Positions 1-7,902 of a stretch of DNA of 64,000 nucleotides are shown piece by piece (position 1 is the first letter of the stretch; the number at the start of each line of letters is the position of its first letter). The position numbers and the translations under genes are program-made. The stretch spans positions 1,984,001 to 2,048,000 of the forward strand of contig NZ_CP025581.1 of NCBI RefSeq assembly GCF_002865585.1. The letters run 5' to 3'. The notes beneath the pieces are model-generated. The model was given only the letters and a program-made list of their open reading frames with translations. It had not been told where the DNA came from and searched no databases. This DNA comes from Nocardioides houyundeii. GTDB lineage: Bacteria; Actinomycetota; Actinomycetes; Propionibacteriales; Nocardioidaceae.

Positions 1-1264
1 CGGGCATCTTGGTGATGAAAGTCAGCACCACGGCGGCCAGTGCCACCACCCCGATGGTGGTGTAGGCGGTGGTGTAGTTCAGGTCGTCCCCGATCAGCGC
101 CGAGGCCACCAACGGCCCCACCACGCCACCGATGCTCCAGCCGATGAGCATCAGCCCATAGATGGCACCGGCGTTGCTGACCCCGAAGAAGTCCCCGGCC
201 GTGGCCGGCATGGTCCCGAACGCACCGCCGTAGCAGAGGTAGATGACGGCGGCGAGGACGACGAACAGCGCGGCGTTCTCCGCGTGCGGGATGGCGATCA
301 GGCAGATGCCGGAGAGCCCGAGCATGGCGGCGAACGACTTCATCCGGCCCAGCTTGTCCGACGCGGCCGCCCAGACGACCCGGCCGGCCCCGTTGAAGAT
401 GGCCAGGACCCCGACCACGCTGGCAGCCGCCGACGCCGAGTAGCCCGCGATGTCGGACGCGCTGGCCGCGGCCTGGGAGATCAGCGAGATGCCTGCCGCG
501 ACGTTCAGGGTGAGGAGCGCGGTGAGCAGGTACCACTGCGGGGTCCGCAGAGCCTCCCCCTGGGTGTAGTCATGGACAGCCGACCTCCCCGGCGCCTGTG
601 CCGTCACGCTCTGGTCCCCCACCGTGTAGCCGGCGGGCGGGTTCTTGAACACCGACGCACCCAGCACCGACATCACCAGGTAGGCGATGCCCAGCGGGAT
701 GAAGGCCTTCGTCGGCACGTCGGGGTCCCGGTCGATGAGCCAGTTGGCCACCGGCGAGGTGAGCACCGCGCCGAACCCGAAGCCGCCCACCGCCAGACCC
801 GTGATGAGGCCCCGCTTGTCCGGGAACCACTTCTGCAGCATCGCGATCGGCACGATGTAGGCCACCCCGAGCCCGAACCCACCGATCACCCCGTAGCCCA
901 GGATGACCAGCCAGAACGTGTCGGCGTCTCGGGCGATCCCGGCGATCAGCACCCCGATGCCGTAGATGACCCCGCCCACCATCGCCACGGTGCGGGGCCC
1001 GCGCTTGTCCTGGATGCGCCCTCCGATGTAGGTCCCGATGAAGATCATCCCGATGGTGACCTCGAACGGGACCGCGGCCTGGACCGAGCTGAGGTCGAAG
1101 GCTGAGGACTCCTGCAGCGCCTTGGAGAAGACGCTCCACGCATAGACCGCGCCGATGGAGAACTGCAGGAGCAGTGCCGCGGCGACGAGCAGCCAGCGGT
1201 TGGTCGTGTAGCCCCCAGGCTGACCGGAGTCACCGGTCGGGCGCGTTCCGGCTGGACTGGTCAT
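1..1264 (-). CDS. OFA-family MFS transporter (oxalate/formate antiporter type), partial at window edge
   Basis: 421 codons are visible with no stop; the gene runs off the left edge. The N-terminus is MTSPAGTRPTGDS, followed by a first membrane helix carrying FSIGAVYAWSVF, a signature of the oxalate:formate antiporter (OFA) branch of the major facilitator superfamily, and then repeated hydrophobic helices (MIFIGTYIGG, GFGLGVAYIVPIAM, GFGFGAVLTSP). It starts 9 bases after the NrfD gene, with GAGGTG upstream of the ATG, so it is the last visible gene of the selD-fdhABC operon. The context suggests uptake or exchange of formate (or oxalate) for the formate dehydrogenase. Family assignment is firm; substrate is inferred from position only. 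Confidence 0.85.
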   Translation of the reverse strand, partial: MTSPAGTRPTGDSGQPGGYTTNRWLLVAAALLLQFSIGAVYAWSVFSKALQESSAFDLSSVQAAVPFEVTIGMIFIGTYIGGRIQDKRGPRTVAMVGGVIYGIGVLIAGIARDADTFWLVILGYGVIGGFGLGVAYIVPIAMLQKWFPDKRGLITGLAVGGFGFGAVLTSPVANWLIDRDPDVPTKAFIPLGIAYLVMSVLGASVFKNPPAGYTVGDQSVTAQAPGRSAVHDYTQGEALRTPQWYLLTALLTLNVAAGISLISQAAASASDIAGYSASAAASVVGVLAIFNGAGRVVWAAASDKLGRMKSFAAMLGLSGICLIAIPHAENAALFVVLAAVIYLCYGGAFGTMPATAGDFFGVSNAGAIYGLMLIGWSIGGVVGPLVASALIGDDLNYTTAYTTIGVVALAAVVLTFITKMP

Positions 1265-1273
1265 GGCGACACC

Positions 1274-2344
1274 TCACTGCTCGTAGCGGACGGGTCCCTC
1301 ACGTTCGAGCCTCTCCCGTTGCGGAACGACCGTGTACTTGGGGTCGCGGGCAGAGGCCAGCCCCGCCTCGAACACCCCGAACCGGGTGCACGCGGAACCG
1401 GCCATCAGCGCGACCCCGGCCAGCCCGGCCAGCACGCGGCTGCGGCCGCCCAGGGCGGCACCGAGCCCACCCGCGACCGTCAGCAGCTTGGAGGCTCGCA
1501 TCAGGCGTCCAGCCCTGCCCTCGTGCAGCGGCTCGACGGTGATCCCCATCGAGCGCTCCATCCGCTGCTCGGCGACGAGCTCCAGAAGAGCGCCGCCGAC
1601 GGCGAGGCGGCGTACCGGGAGCGTCTCGGACACGGGCGCGCCGAGCAGTCCCAGGCCCGCCGAGGCCGCTGCTGCGGACCCGACGAAGACGAAGGGAAGC
1701 TCGCGGTAGGCCGCGTGCCAAGAAGGCGTCGCGGTGTCGGAGAGCAGGACCGCGGTGTACGCCGCCAGGGGCGGTCCGAACAGCGCCGCCCAGAGCCCCG
1801 CAGGGCGATCCACGAAGGCGGTGACGCGGGTGAGGCCGCCCAGCAGGCCCGGCCGGCGACTCTCGGGCAGCATGTCGAGAAGCTCCGCGACGCCGGCCAA
1901 CCCAGCCCCGGGCGCGTACCCGGTGATGATCCAGGTGCCGACCGACATCGGGCTGGTCAGCTTGGCCACCCGCAGCATGTTGACGAAGCGCGACGGCTTG
2001 CCGAGGTCGTGGACCAGTGCCGCCCCGGAGAACGTCAGGGCCGCCAGAGCCCCCAGGCGACCGGTGCGTCGCAGGTGCCGACGGCCGGTGAGGTCGGCTC
2101 CCGCCGCGATCAGTGCGGAGCCCGCGGCCAGACCACCGGTGAAGAGGTACGCCGGGATGTCGGCCTCCCAGGGCGCGGGCTTGACGATGGGCCGCCCGTA
2201 GTAGGAGCTGAACTCAGCCTCAGGCACCACCGACTCCACGCCCGGACCGTGCCGTCGCCGGCCGCCGGGCCGCCGGGGCCGGCGGCTGCCTGCGGACCCG
2301 ATCACTGCCGAGGTCTGCTGCTCGTCCCGCGGGTCCTCGTTCAC
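1274..2344 (-). CDS. nrfD: NrfD-type membrane subunit of formate dehydrogenase
   Basis: 356 residues. After a basic, Pro/Arg-rich N-terminal stretch of about 60 residues there are roughly eight hydrophobic helices, starting at PAYLFTGGLAAGSALI, as in NrfD/PsrC polysulfide-reductase-like quinone-linked membrane proteins. The GTG start overlaps the fdhB stop (GTGA), indicating translational coupling. It replaces the cytochrome b556 (FdnI-type) gamma subunit of E. coli formate dehydrogenase-N. Known family role: anchoring a molybdoenzyme plus 4Fe-4S subunit and exchanging electrons with the quinone pool. No haem-ligand pattern was noticed. Confident as NrfD family; electron acceptor is inferred. 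Confidence 0.85.
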   Translation of the reverse strand: MNEDPRDEQQTSAVIGSAGSRRPRRPGGRRRHGPGVESVVPEAEFSSYYGRPIVKPAPWEADIPAYLFTGGLAAGSALIAAGADLTGRRHLRRTGRLGALAALTFSGAALVHDLGKPSRFVNMLRVAKLTSPMSVGTWIITGYAPGAGLAGVAELLDMLPESRRPGLLGGLTRVTAFVDRPAGLWAALFGPPLAAYTAVLLSDTATPSWHAAYRELPFVFVGSAAAASAGLGLLGAPVSETLPVRRLAVGGALLELVAEQRMERSMGITVEPLHEGRAGRLMRASKLLTVAGGLGAALGGRSRVLAGLAGVALMAGSACTRFGVFEAGLASARDPKYTVVPQRERLEREGPVRYEQ

Positions 2345-3318
2345 CGGCGCCGCCCCACGAACGCCAGCGCCCCACCCGCCAGCAGCGTCACCGCGGCCGC
2401 GGTGGCACGGCGGAACATGTGGGGCAGGTCGGCGGTGGTGACCACCGGGTCGGGGGGGAAGCCGTAGACCTCCGGCTCGTCGAGCAGCAGGAACATCGAG
2501 CCGGCGCCACCCACCCCGTCATGTGGGTCGTTCCCGTAGAGGCGGGCGTCCATGATGCCGGCCTGGTGCAGCTGCGCCACCCGGGCGCTGGCCCGCTCCC
2601 TGAGCTCCTCAACGTCCCCGAACTGGATCGACTGGGTGGGGCAGGACTTCGCGCAAGCAGGCGTCTCACCGACGGTGAGACGGTCGTAGCACAGGGTGCA
2701 CTTCTGGGCGATCCCGACGTTGCTGGCACCGTCGGGGCCCTTGCGGCGATCGATGACGCCGTACGGGCAGGCGGGTACGCAGTAGCCGCACCCGTTGCAG
2801 ATGTCGTCCTGGACCACGACTGTCCCGAACTCGGTGCGGAACAGCGACCCGGTGGGGCAGACGTCCAGGCAGGCGGCGTGGGTGCAGTGCTTGCACACGT
2901 CGGAGGACATCAGCCAGCGGAAGTCCGGCTTCTCGCCGGGGTCCCCTGTCGGGTCCGCCTGGTCTGCCACCGCCTCGGCCGTGTCCGTGGGGCGCATGGT
3001 GGGCATCGGCAGGTCGGTGACCTCCGGGGGGCGCATCCCCGGATCCTGGGCGCCCAGCTGCTTGCGCTGCTCGATGAACGCGACGTGGCGCCACTGGTTG
3101 GCGTTGAGCGAGTGGCTGTTGTCGTACGACGTCGCCGTCATGTCGAAGTGGGTGGCCGGGACGTCGTTCCACTCCTTGCACGCGACCTCGCAGGCCTTGC
3201 AGCCGATGCAGATGCTGGTGTCGGTGAAGAAGCCCTTGCGCGCCGGATGGTCTGCGCTGTATCCGGCGTCGGCCGTGGGGTTGACCGGGCCGTAGAGGCT
3301 GTTCTTGCCGCCGATCAT
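2341..3318 (-). CDS. fdhB: formate dehydrogenase iron-sulfur (beta) subunit
   Basis: 325 residues with four cysteine clusters typical of the electron-transfer subunit of membrane formate dehydrogenases: CIGCKACEVAC (Cys37, 40, 43, 47), CKHCTHAACLDVCP, CNGCGYCVPACP and CTLCYDRL...CAKSCP, so four [4Fe-4S] centres are expected. A hydrophobic C-terminal helix (AAAVTLLAGGALAFVG) ending in Arg residues looks like the membrane anchor seen in FdnH. The ATG start lies in an ATGA overlap with the fdhA stop; the open frame extends much further upstream, but that part is antisense-like shadow inside fdhA. It passes electrons from FdhA to the NrfD subunit. Confidence 0.93.
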   Translation of the reverse strand: MIGGKNSLYGPVNPTADAGYSADHPARKGFFTDTSICIGCKACEVACKEWNDVPATHFDMTATSYDNSHSLNANQWRHVAFIEQRKQLGAQDPGMRPPEVTDLPMPTMRPTDTAEAVADQADPTGDPGEKPDFRWLMSSDVCKHCTHAACLDVCPTGSLFRTEFGTVVVQDDICNGCGYCVPACPYGVIDRRKGPDGASNVGIAQKCTLCYDRLTVGETPACAKSCPTQSIQFGDVEELRERASARVAQLHQAGIMDARLYGNDPHDGVGGAGSMFLLLDEPEVYGFPPDPVVTTADLPHMFRRATAAAVTLLAGGALAFVGRRR

Positions 3319-6300
3319 CGGTCGTCTCCGCTCGTTGGATCCTCCGGTGCCGACCCGTCGCCGCTGCCGCCGTCGGGGCGGGGTGTCGCGTCCCCGGAGT
3401 CCGCGCTCCCGGCTCCCGCCCCCGTGGTGACGATCGGTCTGGACAGGTCGTGGTCGACCCCGGCCCTGCGCTGGTAGTCGGCCACCAGGGCGCTCAGGTC
3501 GCGGCCGGTCGGCCGGCGTCCGGCCCGGACGTCGCAGGTTCCCACCTTGGTCTCCTGGATCAGCACGTTCGGGTCGAGCGAGATGCCGATGAGATCGTTG
3601 GCCGAGTCGCCGGTCACAATGCCTCCCTGGCCCCAGTGGTACGGCAGCCACACCTGATGAACCACCCTGTTCTCGACACGCAGCGGTGTCAACCGGTCGG
3701 TGACCATCACGCGTGCCTCGATCGCCGCCCGAGCCGTGACGATGGTCGCCCAGCCACCGTTGTCCAGGCCTCGCTCGGCGGCGAGCTCGGGTGAGACCTC
3801 CACGAACATCTCCGGCTGCAGCTCCGCCAGCCGCGCGACGTACCGGCTCATCCCGCCGGCTGTGTGGTGCTCGGTGAGCCTGCTGGTGGTGAAGACGAAC
3901 GGGAAGACGTCCCCGTGCTCCTCGGGCGGGCTGGGGTTCATCCGGTTCTCGGCCCTGGCGTACTCCTTGCGTGCCGGATTGGCCTGCTGTCCGTAGATCG
4001 GGTTGGAGAACGGCGACTCGACCGGTTCGTAGTGTGTCGGCATCGGGCCCTCGAGCAACCCCACCGGCACGTAGAGCGCACCCTTCCCGTCGCCCTGCAT
4101 GATGAACGGGTCGTCGCCGGAGATGCCGGCCACGCCTTCGTCGTCCGGGCCGGAACGGTAGGACGGAGGCTTGTTCTTCTCGAAGTCCGGGACGTCGTGG
4201 CCCGTCCACTCCCCTGCCTCCGCGTCCCACCAGACGTAGGCCTTCCGGTCGCTCCACGGCTTCCCGTCCGGGTCGGCGGAGGCACGGTTGTAGAGGGTGC
4301 GCCGGTTGGCCGGCCACGCCCACCCCCACTCCGGGGCGACCCACGACTGCTCCGCCCCGGGCTTGCGCCGAGCCGCCTGGTTGACCCCGTCCTTGAAGAC
4401 CCCGGTGTAGATCCAGCAGCCACCGACGGTGGAGCCGTCCGTCTTCATCTCCGTGAACGTGGACAGCGGCCGTCCGGTGGCGACCTCGTATCCGTTGATC
4501 TCCTTGAGCACCGCCTCGGCGCTGGGCTCGGCGTGCTCGCCGTGGGTCGGGTAGTCCCAGGCCAAGTCCAGGATGGGACGGTCGCGCTCGTCCCCGGAGC
4601 TAGCCAGGCGCTCCCGGACCATCCTGCCCAGGTGGTAGAAGAACCACAGCTCCGAGCGACAGTCGCCGGGCGCCTCCACCGCCTTCTCCCGCCACTGCAG
4701 CATGCGCTGGGTCTGGGTGAAGGTCCCCTCCTTCTCCACGTGGGAGGCCGCGGGCATCAGGAAGACCTCGGTGCCGCACTCCTCCGGCACGATCTCGCCG
4801 GTCGCGACCTCCGGGGAGTCCTTCCAGAAGGTGGCGCTCTCGATCTCGAACAGGTCGCGCACCACCAGCCAGTCGAGGTTGGCCATGCCGAGGCGCTGCG
4901 CCTTGCCGTGCGCCGAGCCCACTGCCGGGTTCTGTCCCAGCAGGAAGTAGCCCTTCACCTTGCCGTCGATCATGTCCAAGACCGTGCGGTAGGTGCCGTG
5001 GTCGCCGGAGATCCTCGGCATGTGGTCGAAGCAGAAGTCGTTCTCCGGCGTGGCCGCGTCACCCCAGTAGGCCTTGAGCAGGCTGATCGCGTAGGCCGGT
5101 GCGTTGGCCCAGAAACCCTTGGCGCCGGGCTGTCGGACCGCGTCGACCCACTTGTCCAGGGAGGTGTGCTCCTGGGCGTTGGGCATCGGCAGGTAGCCGG
5201 GCAGCAGGTTGAACAGCGTGGGGATGTCCGTCGAGCCCTGGATGCTGGCGTGACCGCGCAGCGCCATGATGCCGCCCCCCGGGCGTCCGATGTTGCCCAG
5301 CAGCAGCTGCAGGATCGCCCCGGTGCGGATGTACTGGACCCCGACCGAGTGCTGGGTCCACCCCACGCTGTAGACCAGGGCCGTGGTCCGGTCCCGGCCC
5401 GAGTTCTCCACCCAGGCCCGACAGACCTCGAGGAAGGCCTCCTCGGAGACTCCGCAGGTGCTCGACACCATCTCCGGGGTGTAGCGGGAGTAGTGCCTCT
5501 TGAGGATCTGGTAGACGCAGTTGGGGTCCTGGAGCGTCTCGTCGCGCGGCGGGTGGCCTGAGACCTGGATGCCGTGGGTCTCGTGCTGCATCGCGCTCGC
5601 GGTCTCGCGCTGCATCGCCTCGTCGTCGTCCGCGGAGTCACCCTCCTGCGTCGCGTACTGCCACGACTGGGTGTCGTAGGTGCGCGTCTCGGGGTCGAAG
5701 CCGGAGAAGAGCCCGTCGAGGTCCTCGGTGTCGCGGAAGTCCTCGCTCACGATGGTGGCCGCGTTGGTGTAGGCGACCACGTAGTCCCGGAAGTCGAGTC
5801 CGTTGCTCAGCACGTAGTTGACGATCCCGCCCAGGAACGCGATGTCGCTCCCCACGCGCAGCGGCACGAAGGTGTCGGCCAGGGCGCTGGTCCGGGTGAA
5901 CCGAGGGTCGACGTGGATGACCTTGGCGCCCCGCGCCTTGGCCTCGACGACCCACTGGAAGCCCACCGGGTGGGCCTCGGCCATGTTGGAACCCTGGATG
6001 ATGATGCAGTCAGAGTTCGCGAGGTCCTGCAGGAACCCGGTGGCGCCGCCGCGCCCGAAGCTGGTCCCCAGACCGGGGACGGTGGCGGAGTGTCAAATGC
6101 GCGCCTGGTTCTCGATCTGGATGGCGCCCATCGCGGTGAAGAGCTTCTTGATGAGGTAGTTCTCCTCGTTGTCCAGCGTGGCTCCCCCCAGGCTGGCGAT
6201 CCCCATCGTGCGGCGGACCCTCCGGTCCTGCTCGTCGAACTCCTGCCAGTAGTCGCGACGGGTCTTCACGACCCGGTCCGCGATCATCTCCATGGCGGTC

Positions 6301-6656
6301 TCGAGCTCCAGGTCCTCCCACTCGGTGCCGTAGGGGCGCCGGTAGCGGATCTTGGTCTGGCGCAGCGAGCTGGTCACGAGGTTCTTGCTCGCTGCCCCCT
6401 TGGGACAGAGCCTGCCGCGGGAGATGGGGCTGTCGGGATCACCCTCGATCTGGGTGACCTCGCCGTCCTTGGTGAACACCAGCTGACCACACCCGACCGC
6501 GCAGTAGGGACACACGCTCCGGGCGACGCTGTCGGCCGTGGTGGTGCGGGAGGTGATCTCCTCGGTGCGCTGCGAACGCACGGAACTGCCACGACCCAGC
6601 ACGTCGTCGCCCCGCAGCTGCCTCAGCAGCGGCCAGTTCAGGAACGTCTTCGCCAT
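3315..6656 (-). CDS. fdhA: formate dehydrogenase catalytic (alpha) subunit, selenoprotein with in-frame UGA
   Basis: 1,113 residues when the TGA at 6093-6095 is read as selenocysteine 188. Without recoding, the frame breaks into a 187-residue N-terminal piece and a second piece from 6092. The context ENQARI-U-HSATVPGLG matches the Sec site of FdnG/FdoG (Sec196 in E. coli). A [4Fe-4S] motif CPYCAVGC (Cys49, 52, 56) with RLCPKG (Cys84) precedes it, and molybdopterin-binding motifs follow (IIQGSNMAEAHPVG, HVDPRFTRTS). Reaction: formate to CO2, two electrons to FdhB. Start ATG at 6656 is chosen for the ideal GGAGGTGA upstream. No twin-arginine or hydrophobic signal is seen at the N-terminus, so the enzyme probably faces the cytoplasm. 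Cofactor would be molybdenum or tungsten bis-MGD. Confidence 0.95.
6064..6080 (-). promoter_or_regulatory. SECIS-like hairpin downstream of the fdhA UGA
   Basis: On the coding strand, 12 bases after the TGA, GTCCCC and GGGGAC form a perfect 6-bp stem around the pentaloop GGTCT. The E. coli fdhF SECIS also has a short stem about 11 bases after UGA, with GGUCU in its apical loop, which SelB binds. The match of distance, stem and loop makes this the likely SelB-binding element. Confidence 0.8.
6093..6095 (-). other. selenocysteine codon (TGA, codon 188 of fdhA)
   Basis: In-frame TGA between codons for Ile and His, exactly at the Mo/W-ligand position of the formate dehydrogenase family. Both flanking frames are the same phase, and the protein similarity continues without gap across it, so it is neither a frameshift nor a real stop. 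The complete Sec machinery is encoded directly upstream. Confidence 0.95.
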
Positions 6657-6701
6657 CTCGTCACCTCCACTCAGGACGCCGACGTACCCAGTGTGCATGC
6701 T

Positions 6702-7715
6702 TCATGCGCGGACCACCAGCGTCGCCTCGCCCGCATCCCCGGCGCCGCGCGCCACGAACTCGCCCACCACCGGGTGCCCGGGCAGCTCGCCGGCGACCAG
6801 CAGACCGCCGGAGGTCTGGGCGTCGGCGAGCAGAACCAGCTCGTCCTCGGACACCTGGGCCTGGAGGTGGGGGCGCACCCACTCGAGGTTGCGGCGACTC
6901 CCCCCGGGCACGTAGCCCTCGGCGTACGAGGCGCGGACGCCGTCCAGGTAGGGAACCGCCGCGCTGTCGATGACCGCGGCGACCCCGCTGGCACGCGCCA
7001 TCTTGTACAGGTGGCCCAGCAGGCCGAACCCGGTCACGTCGGTGGCGGCGCGCACGCCCGCCGCGAGCGCGGCCCGGGAGGCGTCCCGGTTCAGGGTGGT
7101 CATGGTCGCCACCGCCTCCTCGAACCGCTCCCCCGTGGCCTTGTGCCGGTTGTTGAGCACTCCGAGCCCCAGAGGCTTGGTCAGGGTGATCGGCGTCCCC
7201 GCCACGGCGGCGTCGTTGCGCAGCAGCCGGTCGGGATCCCCCAGGCCGCTGACCGCCAGGCCGTACTTGGGCTCCGGGTCGTCGATGCTGTGCCCGCCCG
7301 CGAGGTGGCACCCGGCCTCGACGCAGACGGCGGCGCCACCGCGCAGCACCTCCCGCGCCAGCTCGAACGGCACCTTGTCCCGGGGCCACGCCAGCAGGTT
7401 CACCGCGAGCACGGGCTCTCCCCCCATGGCATAGATGTCCGAGAGCGCGTTGGCCGCCGCGATCCGGCCCCAGTCGTAGGGGTCGTCCACCACCGGGGTG
7501 AAGAAGTCGGCGGTGGCGATGAGGGCCTGCCCGCCGGCGATCCGCACCGCCGCCCCGTCGTCGCCGTTCTCCAACCCGACCAGCAGGTCTCCGCCACTCG
7601 CCCGGCCGCCGGGCAGGTCTGCCAGCACCCGCTCCAGCTCACCGGGCGGGACCTTGCAGGCACAGCCACCGCCTGCGGCGAACTGGGTCAGACGGACGGT
7701 GGGAGCAGCGGTCAT
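6702..7715 (-). CDS. selD: selenide, water dikinase (selenophosphate synthetase)
   Basis: 337 residues. It makes monoselenophosphate from selenide and ATP, the Se donor for SelA. The N-terminal glycine-rich motif GGGCACKVPP places Cys18 and Lys21 at the E. coli Cys17/Lys20 positions; the residue is Cys, not Sec. AIR-synthase-fold motifs follow, including DFFTPVVDDPYDWG, ANALSDIYAMGG and LAGGHSIDDPEPKYG. Start ATG at 7715 is supported by a TAGGGT box 7 bases upstream (leaderless). An upstream extension of the frame would run over selC and was rejected. It is the first gene of the fdh operon, 45 bases before fdhA, so Se supply and its client are co-transcribed. Confidence 0.95.
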   Translation of the reverse strand: MTAAPTVRLTQFAAGGGCACKVPPGELERVLADLPGGRASGGDLLVGLENGDDGAAVRIAGGQALIATADFFTPVVDDPYDWGRIAAANALSDIYAMGGEPVLAVNLLAWPRDKVPFELAREVLRGGAAVCVEAGCHLAGGHSIDDPEPKYGLAVSGLGDPDRLLRNDAAVAGTPITLTKPLGLGVLNNRHKATGERFEEAVATMTTLNRDASRAALAAGVRAATDVTGFGLLGHLYKMARASGVAAVIDSAAVPYLDGVRASYAEGYVPGGSRRNLEWVRPHLQAQVSEDELVLLADAQTSGGLLVAGELPGHPVVGEFVARGAGDAGEATLVVRA

Positions 7716-7722
7716 GGGACCG

Positions 7723-7753
7723 ACCCTAGGGACCGCTGGGGGGCACCTGTCTA
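7723..7753 (-). promoter_or_regulatory. probable leaderless promoter of the selD-fdhABC-transporter operon
   Basis: On the minus strand TAGACA (7748-7753) and TAGGGT (7723-7728) are 19 bases apart, and the -10-like box ends 7 bases before the selD ATG, which fits a transcript starting at the A of the start codon. No Shine-Dalgarno sequence is present before selD. Confidence 0.5.
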
Positions 7754-7757
7754 GAGT
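7752..7757 (+). promoter_or_regulatory. possible -10 box of the selC-selA-selB transcript
   Basis: TAGAGT lies 16 bases before the 5' end of selC and overlaps the -35-like box of the opposing selD promoter. No clear -35 sequence was seen, so this is tentative. Confidence 0.3.
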
Positions 7758-7773
7758 GATGACGACGTTGCGG

Positions 7774-7868
7774 GGAGGCGTTTCTCGTCTGGTGACGGGC
7801 ACGGTCCTCAAAACCGTTGTGAGCGAGCATCTCGGTCAGGCGGGTTCGATTCCCGTCCGCCTCCGCCA
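7774..7868 (+). tRNA. selC: tRNA-Sec, anticodon TCA
   Basis: 95 nucleotides including an encoded CCA. The parts are a 7-bp acceptor stem (7774-7780 with 7858-7864), a 6-bp D stem (CTCGTC/GACGGG) with a 4-base loop, an anticodon stem-loop 7801-7817 with TCA at 7808-7810, a long variable arm 7820-7838 (8-bp stem with one G-G mismatch, CAT loop) and a T arm with loop TTCGATT. The long D stem, long variable arm and UGA-reading anticodon identify tRNA-Sec. The usual eighth acceptor pair would be T7781-C7857, a mismatch; instead the T stem can have six pairs, giving a 7+6 stack of the same total 13 bp as the bacterial 8+5. It sits 34 bases before selA. Confidence 0.95.
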
Positions 7869-7902
7869 ACGTCGACGCTCCAGCCGAGCTCGGGAGGCCC
7901 AG

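Noticed and set aside
284..1105. A plus-strand open frame over the transporter
   Set aside because: It has the same codon boundaries as the minus-strand OFA transporter and gives an Arg/Asp/Pro-rich non-protein-like sequence.
6093..6095. TGA as a true stop splitting fdhA into two genes
   Set aside because: The same frame continues with conserved residues, a SECIS-like hairpin follows, and all Sec genes are adjacent.
6702..7811. A longer selD start at 7811
   Set aside because: The extension would read through the selC tRNA; homology and the -10 box support 7715.
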